The notes under the pieces are model-generated. The model did not search any database. It was given only the letters and a program-made list of their open reading frames with translations, and was not told the DNA's origin. The position numbers and the translations under genes were made by a program. A stretch of 64,000 bases of DNA from the NCBI RefSeq assembly GCF_024171815.1, contig NZ_JAMTCJ010000003.1, forward strand, positions 744,001 through 808,000, written 5' to 3'. This stretch comes from Williamsia maris (GTDB taxonomy: Bacteria; Actinomycetota; Actinomycetes; Mycobacteriales; Mycobacteriaceae). Positions 56,530-64,000 of this stretch are shown in pieces (within the stretch, counting starts at the first letter, position 1; the number at the start of each line of letters is the position of its first letter).

Positions 56530-58026
56530 ATGGCGGTCCGGGATGTGGAGACGCGCCAAGGACGTCGAACACCACTGGTGGCGGCGCCGACACCCTCGCC
56601 GCGGCGTCGGCTGTACGAACGCCTGCGCACCGATCCGTTGCACACCGTCGTCACCGTGGCCCTCGACGCCGTCGCCGCGGTCGTGGCGGTCGCGGTCGCG
56701 GTGATCTGGGCGCATCTCGCCGGTGTCGAGGACGTGGCGACGTGGTTGCCGTGGCTGTTCGTACCGCTGGTCATCGTGATCCTCGCGTCGAGGTCGATGT
56801 ACCGCCGCAGTCTCCGGCGGAACTTCCTCGACGAGCTCGGCCCCCTCCAGACCACGGTCGCGCTCGCCGCGCTGCTGACGTTGCTGGCGATGCTGCTGTT
56901 CGGCGATCAACCCCGTCCTGGCGCGGCACTGGTCCGGATCTGGTTGTGCGCAGCGGTGTTGATGCCGGCGGCCCGACTCGGACGCGCCATGGTGCAGAGG
57001 TACCTGCGCAAACGCTACAAGTCGGCGGCGGCCACGCTGATCATCGGCAACGGGCGCATCGCCCACCAACTGATGTCCCGGATGGCCGAACTCCCCGAGT
57101 ACGGTCTGCGGCCGGTCGGGATCATCGACGTGGCACCGCCGCGGTTCGAGATCGTCGGCGCCGACGATGCGGGTTTCGACGACGTGCCGTACCTGGGCAG
57201 GCCGGAGGACCTCGCCGAGATCGCGACGGCGGCCGGCGCGGAGGAACTCATCGTCTCGTTCAGCGAGATGTCCGAGGATTCCCTCACCGCGACCGTCCGG
57301 GTGGCGCACGACCTCGGGATGCGGGTGTGGGTCGTGCCGCGCGTGTTCGACGCCGTCGGTGCGCGGGCGCGTATCGAACACCTCGGCGGCGTCCCGCTGC
57401 TGGTTCTGCCGCAGGTCAATCCGCGGGGTTGGCAGTTCACCGTGAAGCACGGGATGGACCGCGGCCTCACCGGACTCGGGCTGCTGGTGATCTCACCGAT
57501 CTTCCTCACCCTCGCGCTGCTGGTGAAGCTCAGCTCGCCGGGACCCATCTTCTTCAAGCAGCAGCGCGTCGGCCGCGACGGTCAGGTGTTCGACTGCCTG
57601 AAGTTCCGGTCGATGCGGCCCCCGAAGGCGTCCGACGCACAGTTCGAGCTGAAGGAGGGCGCCGCACCCGGCGGCGTCGAGGGGGTCGACCGGCGTACCC
57701 GCATCGGGAAGCTCATGCGCGCGACCTCGCTCGACGAACTCCCGCAGCTGCTCAACGTCCTGCGTGGCGACATGAGCCTCGTCGGGCCCCGGCCCGAACG
57801 ACCGGAGTTCGTCGCGCTGTTCGACATGCAGATCCGGCGGTACGGGGAGCGGCACCGCGTCAAGGCCGGCGTCACCGGATGGGCCCAGGTCCACGGTCTC
57901 CGCGGGCAGACCTCGATCGCCGACCGGGCCGAGTGGGACAACTACTACATCGAGAACTGGTCGTTGCTGCTCGACATCAAGATCCTGGCGCTCACCGCGC
58001 TGACGGTCCTGCACCGCGCCGAGTGA
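56530..58026 (+). CDS. Polyprenyl-phosphate sugar-phosphate transferase (WcaJ/CpsE type)
   Basis: 498 aa. Membrane segments lie in the first about 150 residues, a CoA-binding-like nucleotide domain (about 165-290) follows, then the catalytic sugar transferase domain (about 300-498): KLSSPGPIFFKQQRVGRDG, SLDELPQLLNVLRGDMSLVG, WAQVHGLRGQT. Loads the first sugar phosphate onto undecaprenyl phosphate. It is the expected partner for the flippase and polymerase at the other end of the cluster. About 117 AT-rich bp precede it, probably with its own promoter. Confidence 0.92.
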   Translation: MAVRDVETRQGRRTPLVAAPTPSPRRRLYERLRTDPLHTVVTVALDAVAAVVAVAVAVIWAHLAGVEDVATWLPWLFVPLVIVILASRSMYRRSLRRNFLDELGPLQTTVALAALLTLLAMLLFGDQPRPGAALVRIWLCAAVLMPAARLGRAMVQRYLRKRYKSAAATLIIGNGRIAHQLMSRMAELPEYGLRPVGIIDVAPPRFEIVGADDAGFDDVPYLGRPEDLAEIATAAGAEELIVSFSEMSEDSLTATVRVAHDLGMRVWVVPRVFDAVGARARIEHLGGVPLLVLPQVNPRGWQFTVKHGMDRGLTGLGLLVISPIFLTLALLVKLSSPGPIFFKQQRVGRDGQVFDCLKFRSMRPPKASDAQFELKEGAAPGGVEGVDRRTRIGKLMRATSLDELPQLLNVLRGDMSLVGPRPERPEFVALFDMQIRRYGERHRVKAGVTGWAQVHGLRGQTSIADRAEWDNYYIENWSLLLDIKILALTALTVLHRAE

Positions 58027-58069
58027 CGGAGTCGGCGACCGTCCGGATCGGGGCGCTCCCACGGGGCAG

Positions 58070-58088
58070 TTAGTATTGCCTTACTTGA
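58070..58088. promoter_or_regulatory. Candidate IdeR/DtxR iron box upstream of the lipoprotein-heme ABC genes
   Basis: TTAGTATTGCCTTACTTGA matches the mycobacterial iron-box consensus TTAGGTTAGGCTAACCTAA at 12 of 19 positions. The best part is TTAG and GCCT-AC. It lies 18 nt before the lipoprotein start. The heme-transport genes that follow make iron control likely a priori, but the match is only fair. Confidence 0.4.
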
Positions 58089-58105
58089 AAACGTGAGGAG
58101 TGACC

Positions 58106-58615
58106 ATGCAGGTTCGTTCAGCCATCGCCGGAGTCGCGATCGCGCTCGCCGCCGTCGCGGGTGTCGCGGCGTGCGGAAGCGACGACTCGTCGAGCAGTTC
58201 GGCGTCGACCACCGCGGTCGCGGCGTCCGGTTCGGCCGGGCAGTCCACCGAGCAGTCCGCGCCGTCGGATCTGGACACCGCGCAGGCACAGCAGATCGTG
58301 CGCACGGTCATCGATCCCGCCACCACCCCGGAGGCCGCGGCCGCCCTGGTCGACTCCACCGACCCGGCCATCGGACAGAAGCTCAACGGCTTCGCCAAGG
58401 GCGCGAGCGCAGGCGGCTACACCCCCGACATCTTCACGGTGAGCTCGGTGGCGGCCGACGGCACCGACAAGGCAAAGGCGGCGATCGCCGTCGTGAGCCC
58501 GCACACCCCGGCGCCGGTGACCGTCTCGTACGGCTTCTCCAAGGTCGACGGTTCGTGGAAGCTGTCCTCGGACGCGGTGACGTCCCTGCTGGGCATGGCG
58601 AGCGGGCCACGCTGA
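58106..58615 (+). CDS. MTB12-like lipoprotein
   Basis: A 169-aa lipoprotein with lipobox VAAC (Cys23), a Ser/Ala-rich linker (SDDSSSSSASTTAVAASGSA), and a C-terminal alpha+beta domain (about 55-169) with YGFSKVDGSWKLSSDAVTSL. This is the pattern of the low-molecular-weight antigen MTB12 family. ATG 58106 is preferred because GAGGAG lies 5 nt upstream. It comes before the heme transporter, so a surface role in iron acquisition is possible but unproved. Confidence 0.7.
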   Translation: MQVRSAIAGVAIALAAVAGVAACGSDDSSSSSASTTAVAASGSAGQSTEQSAPSDLDTAQAQQIVRTVIDPATTPEAAAALVDSTDPAIGQKLNGFAKGASAGGYTPDIFTVSSVAADGTDKAKAAIAVVSPHTPAPVTVSYGFSKVDGSWKLSSDAVTSLLGMASGPR

Positions 58616-58662
58616 CCCACCGGTTCCGGACGCGACCGCGGTCCGGGACCCAACGCGCGGCG

Positions 58663-59670
58663 GTGCTGTGCGCGGTGCTCGCGACCGCGCTCGTCGCCGG
58701 CGCGTGCTCGACCGCCCCGATCGACGTGGGGACGACCACCACGGCGTCGGTGGCCGACGGCCCACGCACCGCCCGCACGGCGTCGGCCGACCCGGTGCCG
58801 GTCACCGGCACACCCGCACCCGTGCTCCCGGCGACGGTCCGGACGCACGACGGGCGATCGGTCACGGTCACCGACGTCAGCCGAATCGTGGCCCTCGACC
58901 GGTACGGCAGTTACGGCACCGCGGTGTTCGCACTCGGGCTCGGCCGCAACCTCGTCGGACGCGACATCGCGACGAAGTTCCCGGCCGCGGAACCGATCCC
59001 GATCGTCACCCGGGGCGGAACCGACGCCAACGTCGAGTCGATCATCGCGCTGCGCCCGACGGTCGTGCTCACCGACGACTCCCTGCCGAACGCGACGACC
59101 CTGCAGACACAACTGTCCGCCGCGGGCATCCCGGTGGTCGTGGGTGACGAGAACCGCACCGTCGACGGCACCGACTCGTTGCTGCGGTCCACCGCGGCGG
59201 CCCTGGGTGTGCCGGCCGCGGGCGACGCCCTCGTCACACGCACCGATGCCCAGATCGCGCAGGCCCGCAGCCTCGTGCCGAAGAACGTCGACCGACCGCG
59301 CATCGCGTTCGTCTACGCGCGGGGCACCGGACTGTTGATCCTGGGCGGTCCGGGATCGGGCGCGGACTCGATGATCGACCTCATCGGCGGACAGGACGCG
59401 GGCACCGCCTCGGGCCTCACCGACGCGTTCACGTCGTTGACGTCGGAGGGGTTGATCAAGGCGAAACCCGATGTGCTGCTGATGATGACCGACGGACTGG
59501 CCTCCGTCGGCGGCATCGACGGACTGCTGAAGGTCCCCGGCGTCACCGAGACGCCCGCCGGTCGCGATCGCCGGGTCATCGACATGGACGACGGGGAGCT
59601 GCTCTCGTTCGGTGCGCGCACCGGTGATGTCGCGGTGGCGCTCGCACGGGCGTTGTACGGCTCACCGTGA
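58663..59670 (+). CDS. hmuT: Heme-binding lipoprotein of an ABC transporter (HmuT type)
   Basis: At least 335 aa; solute-binding protein of the heme/siderophore cluster. Lipobox LVAGAC, then a Thr/Pro linker and the substrate-binding fold: RIVALDRYGSYGTAVFALGL, PTVVLTDDSLPNATT, ILGGPGSGADSMIDLIGGQD. The start is a problem: GTG 58663 leaves the signal without basic residues. CTG 58612 would add a proper n-region (THRFRTRPRSGTQRAA) and overlap the previous stop by 4 nt, as at the other junctions here. It is coupled to the permease gene. Confidence 0.85.
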   Translation: MLCAVLATALVAGACSTAPIDVGTTTTASVADGPRTARTASADPVPVTGTPAPVLPATVRTHDGRSVTVTDVSRIVALDRYGSYGTAVFALGLGRNLVGRDIATKFPAAEPIPIVTRGGTDANVESIIALRPTVVLTDDSLPNATTLQTQLSAAGIPVVVGDENRTVDGTDSLLRSTAAALGVPAAGDALVTRTDAQIAQARSLVPKNVDRPRIAFVYARGTGLLILGGPGSGADSMIDLIGGQDAGTASGLTDAFTSLTSEGLIKAKPDVLLMMTDGLASVGGIDGLLKVPGVTETPAGRDRRVIDMDDGELLSFGARTGDVAVALARALYGSP

Positions 59671-60716
59671 CAGGACCCCGACTCCGACGCGTCGGTGCCG
59701 CGGTCGTCGTGCCGGTCGGTCTCGTGGTGCTGGCGGTCGTCGTCGTGCTCGCCGCGGGCATCGGACAGAACCATGTCCCCGCGGTCGAGGTGTTCGGGTC
59801 GCTCATGCATCACCTGCACATCCCGGTGGGGCCCTTGCCCGATCAGGTCGGCGAGGACACGCTGTGGAACGTGCGGATGCCGCGCGTCGTGCTCGCGCTC
59901 CTGGTGGGTGCCGCCCTCGGGTGTGCGGGTGCGGTGCTGCAGGGGGTGTTCGCCAACCCGCTCGCCGAACCCGGGATCATCGGCGTCTCCTCCGGTGCCG
60001 CCGCGGGCGCCTCCGGGGTGATCCTTCTCGGCGGGCTCGGTGTCGCCGGGTACGCGGTGGCCGGTGGCGCCTTCGCCGGCGGTCTGGTCACCACCGCGAT
60101 CGTCTACCTGCTGTCGCGATCGGCCGGCCGCACGGAGGTGATCACCCTGGTGCTGACCGGCATCGCGATCAATGCGTTCGCGGGCGGACTCATCGCCTTC
60201 TTCACCTTCCGCGCGAGCCCCACCGCGCGCGATCAGATCGTCTTCTGGCAGCTGGGCAGCCTGAACCGGGCGAGCTGGGATCAGGTGTTCCTCGTCGTGG
60301 GCTTCGTCGCGGTCGGCATCGTCGCGTCGATGGTGATCGCCCGTCGCATGGACCTGCTCTCACTCGGCGAGTACTCCGCCCGCCACCTCGGTGTCGACGT
60401 CGAGGCGCTGCGTCGGGTCGCGGTGGTCATCGTCGCGATCCTCACCGCCGCGGCCGTCGCGTTCTGCGGGATCATCCTGTTCGTCGGACTGGTCGTCCCC
60501 CACCTCATGCGGCTGATCGTCGGGCCTGCGCACCGGGTGCTCATCCCGGCGAGTGTGCTCGCCGGAGCCATCGGTCTCGTCCTCGCCGACCTCGCGGCGC
60601 GCACGATCGTCGACTACGCCGACCTGCCGATCGGCATGCTCACGAGCCTGGTCGGCGGTCCGGTGTTCCTGATCCTGCTCCGCCGGACCCGCGCCCGTCA
60701 GGGTGGTTGGACGTGA
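59667..60716 (+). CDS. hmuU: Heme ABC transporter permease (HmuU type, FecCD family)
   Basis: A 349-aa FecCD permease of about 10 helices. Typical are WNVRMPRVVLALLVGAALGC, GVFANPLAEPGIIGVSSGAA and the cytosolic GxxxPHxxR loop LVVPHLMRLIVGPAHRVLIP. GTG 59667 overlaps the hmuT stop. Moves heme or a ferric siderophore across the membrane; the heme assignment rests on the HmuT likeness. Confidence 0.88.
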   Translation: MTGPRLRRVGAAVVVPVGLVVLAVVVVLAAGIGQNHVPAVEVFGSLMHHLHIPVGPLPDQVGEDTLWNVRMPRVVLALLVGAALGCAGAVLQGVFANPLAEPGIIGVSSGAAAGASGVILLGGLGVAGYAVAGGAFAGGLVTTAIVYLLSRSAGRTEVITLVLTGIAINAFAGGLIAFFTFRASPTARDQIVFWQLGSLNRASWDQVFLVVGFVAVGIVASMVIARRMDLLSLGEYSARHLGVDVEALRRVAVVIVAILTAAAVAFCGIILFVGLVVPHLMRLIVGPAHRVLIPASVLAGAIGLVLADLAARTIVDYADLPIGMLTSLVGGPVFLILLRRTRARQGGWT

Positions 60717-61492
60717 CGGGCGAGGTGCGTATCGCTGCCGACGGCGTCACCATCAGCCGCGGCGGCGGTGTCGTCGTGCGCGACATCAGCGTCTCGGTGC
60801 ACGCCGGGGAGCTGCTGTGCCTGGTGGGCCCCAACGGGGCGGGCAAGTCGACGCTGCTGTCCGCGCTGGCCGGGTCGATCGCCGTCGACTCGGGCTCGAT
60901 TGTCCTGCAACGCGATCCGATCGACGATCTGTCCACGGTCGAGCAGGCTCGTCGGCGCGCGGTCCTCCCCCAGGAGCACGTGGTCAGCGGGTCGTTCAGC
61001 TGCCGCGAGGTGGTCCAGATGGCCCGCTATCCGTGGAACCGGACGCCGGCGAACGCCGACGACGAGGACGCGGTCGTCGAGGCGATGGCGCGGTGCGACG
61101 TCGCCGAGTTCGCCGACCGGCCCTTCGCGACGCTGTCCGGCGGAGAACGCGCCCGTGTCGCGTTGGCCCGGGTCCTCGCGCAGCGGACCCCGGTGCTGCT
61201 GCTCGACGAACCGACCGCGGCGATGGACCCGCACTTCGGTGAGACGGTGATGTCGCTGGTGTCGCAGCGGGTCGCCGAGGGGGCCGCGGTGATCGCGGTG
61301 GTCCACGACCTCACGATGGCCGCGGCCTACAGCGACACCGTCGCGGTGCTGCACGACGGGACCATCGCGGCCGTCGGTCCGCCCGCCGACACCCTGACCG
61401 ACGAGATCCTCAGCGACACCTACGGTCTCCCGATGATCGCGACGACAGTCGACGGCCAACAGGTGATCATGCCCAGGCGCACCAAGCGCTGA
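60713..61492 (+). CDS. hmuV: Heme ABC transporter ATPase (HmuV type)
   Basis: A 259-aa ATPase: Walker A GPNGAGKST (39-47), Q-loop LPQEHVV, signature TLSGGERARVALARVL, Walker B VLLLDEPTAAMDP and H-loop VVHDLTMA. GTG 60713 overlaps the permease stop (GTGA). It closes the three-gene transporter. Confidence 0.9.
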   Translation: MTGEVRIAADGVTISRGGGVVVRDISVSVHAGELLCLVGPNGAGKSTLLSALAGSIAVDSGSIVLQRDPIDDLSTVEQARRRAVLPQEHVVSGSFSCREVVQMARYPWNRTPANADDEDAVVEAMARCDVAEFADRPFATLSGGERARVALARVLAQRTPVLLLDEPTAAMDPHFGETVMSLVSQRVAEGAAVIAVVHDLTMAAAYSDTVAVLHDGTIAAVGPPADTLTDEILSDTYGLPMIATTVDGQQVIMPRRTKR

Positions 61493-61500
61493 TACCGCGC

Positions 61501-61566
61501 AAACGCTCCACTTCTGTCGAGACGCTCCACTTGCAACCGGAGCGTTTCAACACAACCGGAGCGGAT
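61501..61566. repeat. 66-nt four-unit inverted/direct repeat between hmuV and cinA
   Basis: Four 9-nt units with 10-nt spacers: AAACGCTCC (61501-61509), AGACGCTCC (61520-61528), GGAGCGTTT (61539-61547), GGAGCGGAT (61558-61566). The first and third are perfect reverse complements. The same 9/10/9/10/9/10/9 layout occurs at 3549-3614 with other base content. It may terminate the hmu transcript, which ends 9 nt before it. Confidence 0.75.
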
Positions 61567-61626
61567 CATCATCAACCGCCCCCCACGGTGCAGACGCACC
61601 GTCGGCGGCTTTTCATCCCGGGTGCG

Positions 61627-61632
61627 TAGGCT
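61627..61632 (+). promoter_or_regulatory. Putative -10 box of a leaderless cinA transcript
   Basis: TAGGCT is followed by 6 nt and GTG at 61639. No ribosome-binding site fits between. Same arrangement as at dtd. Confidence 0.5.
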
Positions 61633-61638
61633 CGACAC

Positions 61639-62922
61639 GTGAGTGTGCGCGCAGGAATCGTGGTCACCGGAACCGAAGTACTGACCGGACGGGTGGCCGA
61701 CCAGAACGGTCCGTGGCTGGCCGACCGACTGCTCGAACTGGGTGTGGAGCTCGCGCACATCACCATCTGCGCCGACCGCGAGGCCGACATCGACGCCCAG
61801 CTGCGGTTCCTCGCGTCCAACGGCGTCGACCTCATCGTCACCAGCGGCGGCCTGGGGCCGACCGCCGACGACATGACCGTCGCGACCGTGGCGGCGTTCT
61901 GCGGACGCGAGCTGGAACTCGACACCGACCTCGAGTCCACCATCACCGACATCGTCGCGCGGTGGGCCCGCAAGCGCGGCAGCGATCCCGACCTCGAGTC
62001 GGTGCGCATCGCCACCCGCAAGCAGGCGATGGTGCCGGTCGGCGCCACCTGGATCACCCCCACCGGCACCGCGCCGGGCGTGGTGGTGACCGCTGAGTCG
62101 GGGACCCCGACCGTCCTCGTGCTCCCCGGCCCGCCGCGTGAACTGCAGGCCATGTGGCCCGCCGCGGTCGAGACGGCCGGTGTCCAGAAGGCCATCGCCG
62201 GACGGACGGAGTACCGCCAGGAGACGATCCGCATGTTCGGGCTCCCCGAGTCCGAACTGGCCGACTCGCTGCGCATCGGCGAGGACACGATCGCCGGGTT
62301 CGACGCCCTCGAGATCACCACGTGCCTGCGCAAGGGCGAGGTCGAGATGGTCACCCGCTTCGAACCCGACGGCGCCTCCACCTACGACGCAATCCTCGCG
62401 CTGCTCGACGAGCGCCACGGCTCCCAGATCTTCTCCACCGACGGGGCCACCGTCGACGAGCAGGTGGCCGCACTTCTCGCCGGGCGCCGCATCGCGACGG
62501 CCGAATCCTGCACCGCCGGAATGATCGCCGCGCGCCTCACCGACCTCGCCGGGTCGTCGGCCTACGTCGCAGGCGGCGTGGTGGCCTACGAGAACGAGGC
62601 CAAGATCGGACTGCTCGACGTGGATCCGGCGCTGATCGACACACACGGCGCCGTGTCCGAGCCGGTCGCCGAGGCCATGGCCCGCGGGGCCCTCGCCCGG
62701 CTCGGCACCGACATCGCCATCTCGACCAGCGGCATCGCCGGCCCCGGTGGCGGGACGGCCGACAAGCCGGTCGGCACCGTCTGTTTCGGAATCGCCCTCG
62801 CCGACGGGTCCGCGCGCGCAACGACTCTCCGTCTGCCCGGCGACCGCTCCGACGTACGCGAACGCTCGACCACCGTCGCCATGCACCTGCTCCGACGGGC
62901 GCTGCGCGAGCGCACCGACTGA
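61639..62922 (+). CDS. cinA: CinA-family protein (nicotinamide-nucleotide amidase / competence-damage inducible)
   Basis: A 427-aa two-domain protein. The N-terminal molybdopterin-binding-like COG1058 domain (1-about 170) has [20 protein letters not shown] and [13 protein letters not shown]. The C-terminal CinA amidase domain (about 265-425) has [20 protein letters not shown] and [19 protein letters not shown]. Acts in pyridine-nucleotide salvage (NMN deamidation). Both domains are full length. It is a single gene between the hmu operon and the condensation-domain gene, with which it converges at a gap of 4 nt. Confidence 0.95.
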   Translation: MSVRAGIVVTGTEVLTGRVADQNGPWLADRLLELGVELAHITICADREADIDAQLRFLASNGVDLIVTSGGLGPTADDMTVATVAAFCGRELELDTDLESTITDIVARWARKRGSDPDLESVRIATRKQAMVPVGATWITPTGTAPGVVVTAESGTPTVLVLPGPPRELQAMWPAAVETAGVQKAIAGRTEYRQETIRMFGLPESELADSLRIGEDTIAGFDALEITTCLRKGEVEMVTRFEPDGASTYDAILALLDERHGSQIFSTDGATVDEQVAALLAGRRIATAESCTAGMIAARLTDLAGSSAYVAGGVVAYENEAKIGLLDVDPALIDTHGAVSEPVAEAMARGALARLGTDIAISTSGIAGPGGGTADKPVGTVCFGIALADGSARATTLRLPGDRSDVRERSTTVAMHLLRRALRERTD

Positions 62923-62926
62923 CCGG

Positions 62927-64000
62927 TCAGGCTCCGACGCTCGCCGACAATTCTCGTACCGACGACTCGGGCCGGTGCAGGAACTCGTGCAGCAGTCCTC
63001 CGAACGCGGCGAGGTGCCCCTCGATCTCCGCACCGGTGTACATCGTCGAATTACCGTGCAGGTCAACGACGATCGGCAGTCCGGCGCCGGCCTGATAGAG
63101 GTTGATGCGCAGATCGTCGAGGATGCCCGACGACAGGATGTGGTAGCCGACCGTCGCACCGTCGAGCGCCAACGGCTTGTCGAAGAACACCAGGTTCACG
63201 ATCGGACCGAACGACGTGGCGGTGTCGGCGAGGCCGGCCCGCTCGGCGATGTCGTCGAAGCGATACCGCTGTCTGCGAAGACATCCGGTGAGCTCGAGGG
63301 TCACCGCCGCGACAAGATCGCGGCCGGTGTGCGTGAGGACACCGTTCAGCCGGACCGGCAGCATGTTCGCGACCATCCCACCCGCCCGCTTGATCTTCGC
63401 CGTGGCCCGACCGGTCACCGGCAGGCTCAGGACTATGTCGTCACGGCCTGCGGTCACCGCCAGGTACGCGGCGAACGCTGCACCGAGCACCGCCGCGCTG
63501 GACGCCCCGAACTCGGTCGCCCGCTCGTCGAGCAGGCGTTGGTCGTCGGCGGGCATGACCATGCTGCGCACCTCGTGGTGCGGCGCTAGTCGGCCCGACG
63601 ACGGGGTCTGCGCCAGGCTGACGCGCTCGGGCAACCCCGAGACCCGCTCGGTCCAGTACTCGGCGTCGGCCACCCGACGGCTGCTGTCGCGATATTTCTC
63701 GTCGTCGGCCACCACCTCGGCGACCGTCGCACGCGGCGCCACCTCGTAGGTCTCACCCCTCGTCGACGCGTTGTACCGGTCGACCGCCTCGTGCAGGCAC
63801 GTCAACGCGGCGAACCCGTCGAAGGCGATGTGGTGGCCCCGCAGGTACCAGAACGTGCGGTCGTCGGCGACGCGCAGGAACGCCGACACCGCCATCTGAT
63901 CGGTCGTGACGTCCATCAACGCCTCGTGATCGGCCCGCATCCAATCATGAGCGGCAGCAACCGGATCCGACTCATGTCGGACATCGACGGTGTGGACGTC
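62927..64000 (-). CDS. Condensation-domain protein (NRPS-type), 3' part (cut by window edge)
   Basis: The last 357 codons; the frame stays open to base 64000, so the 5' end is outside. This is an NRPS condensation domain with the core HHIAFDG (His-His-x3-Asp-Gly, catalytic second His), preceded by the VHTVDVRHESDPVAAAHDWM block. Later motifs are SLPVTGRATAKIKRAGGMVAN and NLVFFDKPLALDGATVGYH. The protein ends soon after the domain, so C is the last domain (or the only one). Possibly part of a siderophore or lipopeptide synthetase; the rest is not visible. Confidence 0.85.
   Translation of the reverse strand, partial: DVHTVDVRHESDPVAAAHDWMRADHEALMDVTTDQMAVSAFLRVADDRTFWYLRGHHIAFDGFAALTCLHEAVDRYNASTRGETYEVAPRATVAEVVADDEKYRDSSRRVADAEYWTERVSGLPERVSLAQTPSSGRLAPHHEVRSMVMPADDQRLLDERATEFGASSAAVLGAAFAAYLAVTAGRDDIVLSLPVTGRATAKIKRAGGMVANMLPVRLNGVLTHTGRDLVAAVTLELTGCLRRQRYRFDDIAERAGLADTATSFGPIVNLVFFDKPLALDGATVGYHILSSGILDDLRINLYQAGAGLPIVVDLHGNSTMYTGAEIEGHLAAFGGLLHEFLHRPESSVRELSASVGA

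Overview
The window is high-GC actinobacterial DNA with GTG/TTG starts, many 4-nt ATGA/GTGA gene overlaps and an MtrAB-LpqB cell-envelope system. The left-end order lpqB-mtrB-mtrA-(tmk)-ahcY-tetR-rubA-rubA-alkB-amino acid transporter matches the Mycobacterium tuberculosis Rv3244c-Rv3253c neighbourhood. This synteny, an ESX-type gene pair, a mycobacterial-type alpha operon and an alkane hydroxylase point to a mycolic-acid actinomycete. Gordonia or a close relative is my best guess, by inference and not by a search.

Layout. 1-7.7 kb: lpqB (cut by the window edge), mtrB and mtrA; tmk on the opposite strand; ahcY; and an alkane-oxidation operon (alkB, two rubredoxins, TetR). 7.8-15.8 kb: an APC amino acid permease, a CDF metal exporter, a divergent EspG-like/EspI-like pair, a DedA protein, an alpha/beta hydrolase and a TM2 protein. 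15.8-20.7 kb: the alpha ribosomal operon (infA-rpmJ-rpsM-rpsK-rpsD-rpoA-rplQ-truA). 20.9-22.8 kb: an F420-type oxidoreductase, an unknown protein and dtd. 22.8-32.6 kb: the spc ribosomal operon, split between rpsZ and rpsH by a 2.8 kb island of three unrelated genes, with secY-adk-map at its 3' end. 32.9-35.7 kb: an ABC exporter and a secreted excalibur protein. 35.8-42.4 kb: a four-gene cassette of TerD-AIM24 fusion, PD-(D/E)xK-like nuclease, winged-helix-like protein and a giant AAA/HerA double ATPase. This is the best candidate here for an undescribed DNA-processing or defence system. 42.4-45.6 kb: a flavin monooxygenase, two tandem small secreted paralogues and an SDR. 45.7-58.0 kb: a Wzx/Wzy-type exopolysaccharide cluster (polymerase, three glycosyltransferases, flippase, Wzz-like protein, acyltransferase, lipase-like lipoprotein, GAF protein, WcaJ-type initiating transferase). 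58.1-61.5 kb: a lipoprotein and a heme-uptake ABC transporter (hmuTUV type) behind a possible iron box. 61.6-64 kb: cinA and the 3' part of a condensation-domain gene running off the window.

Non-coding structure is informative. Two 66-nt elements (3549-3614 and 61501-61566) share the same four-by-nine-base architecture at 19-nt period but have different sequences. The two halves of the split spc operon are each preceded by a closely similar promoter. Four genes (tmk, dtd, a GAF gene, cinA) have a TANNNT box 6-7 nt before the start codon and look leaderless. I saw no tRNA, rRNA, CRISPR array, insertion sequence or prophage.
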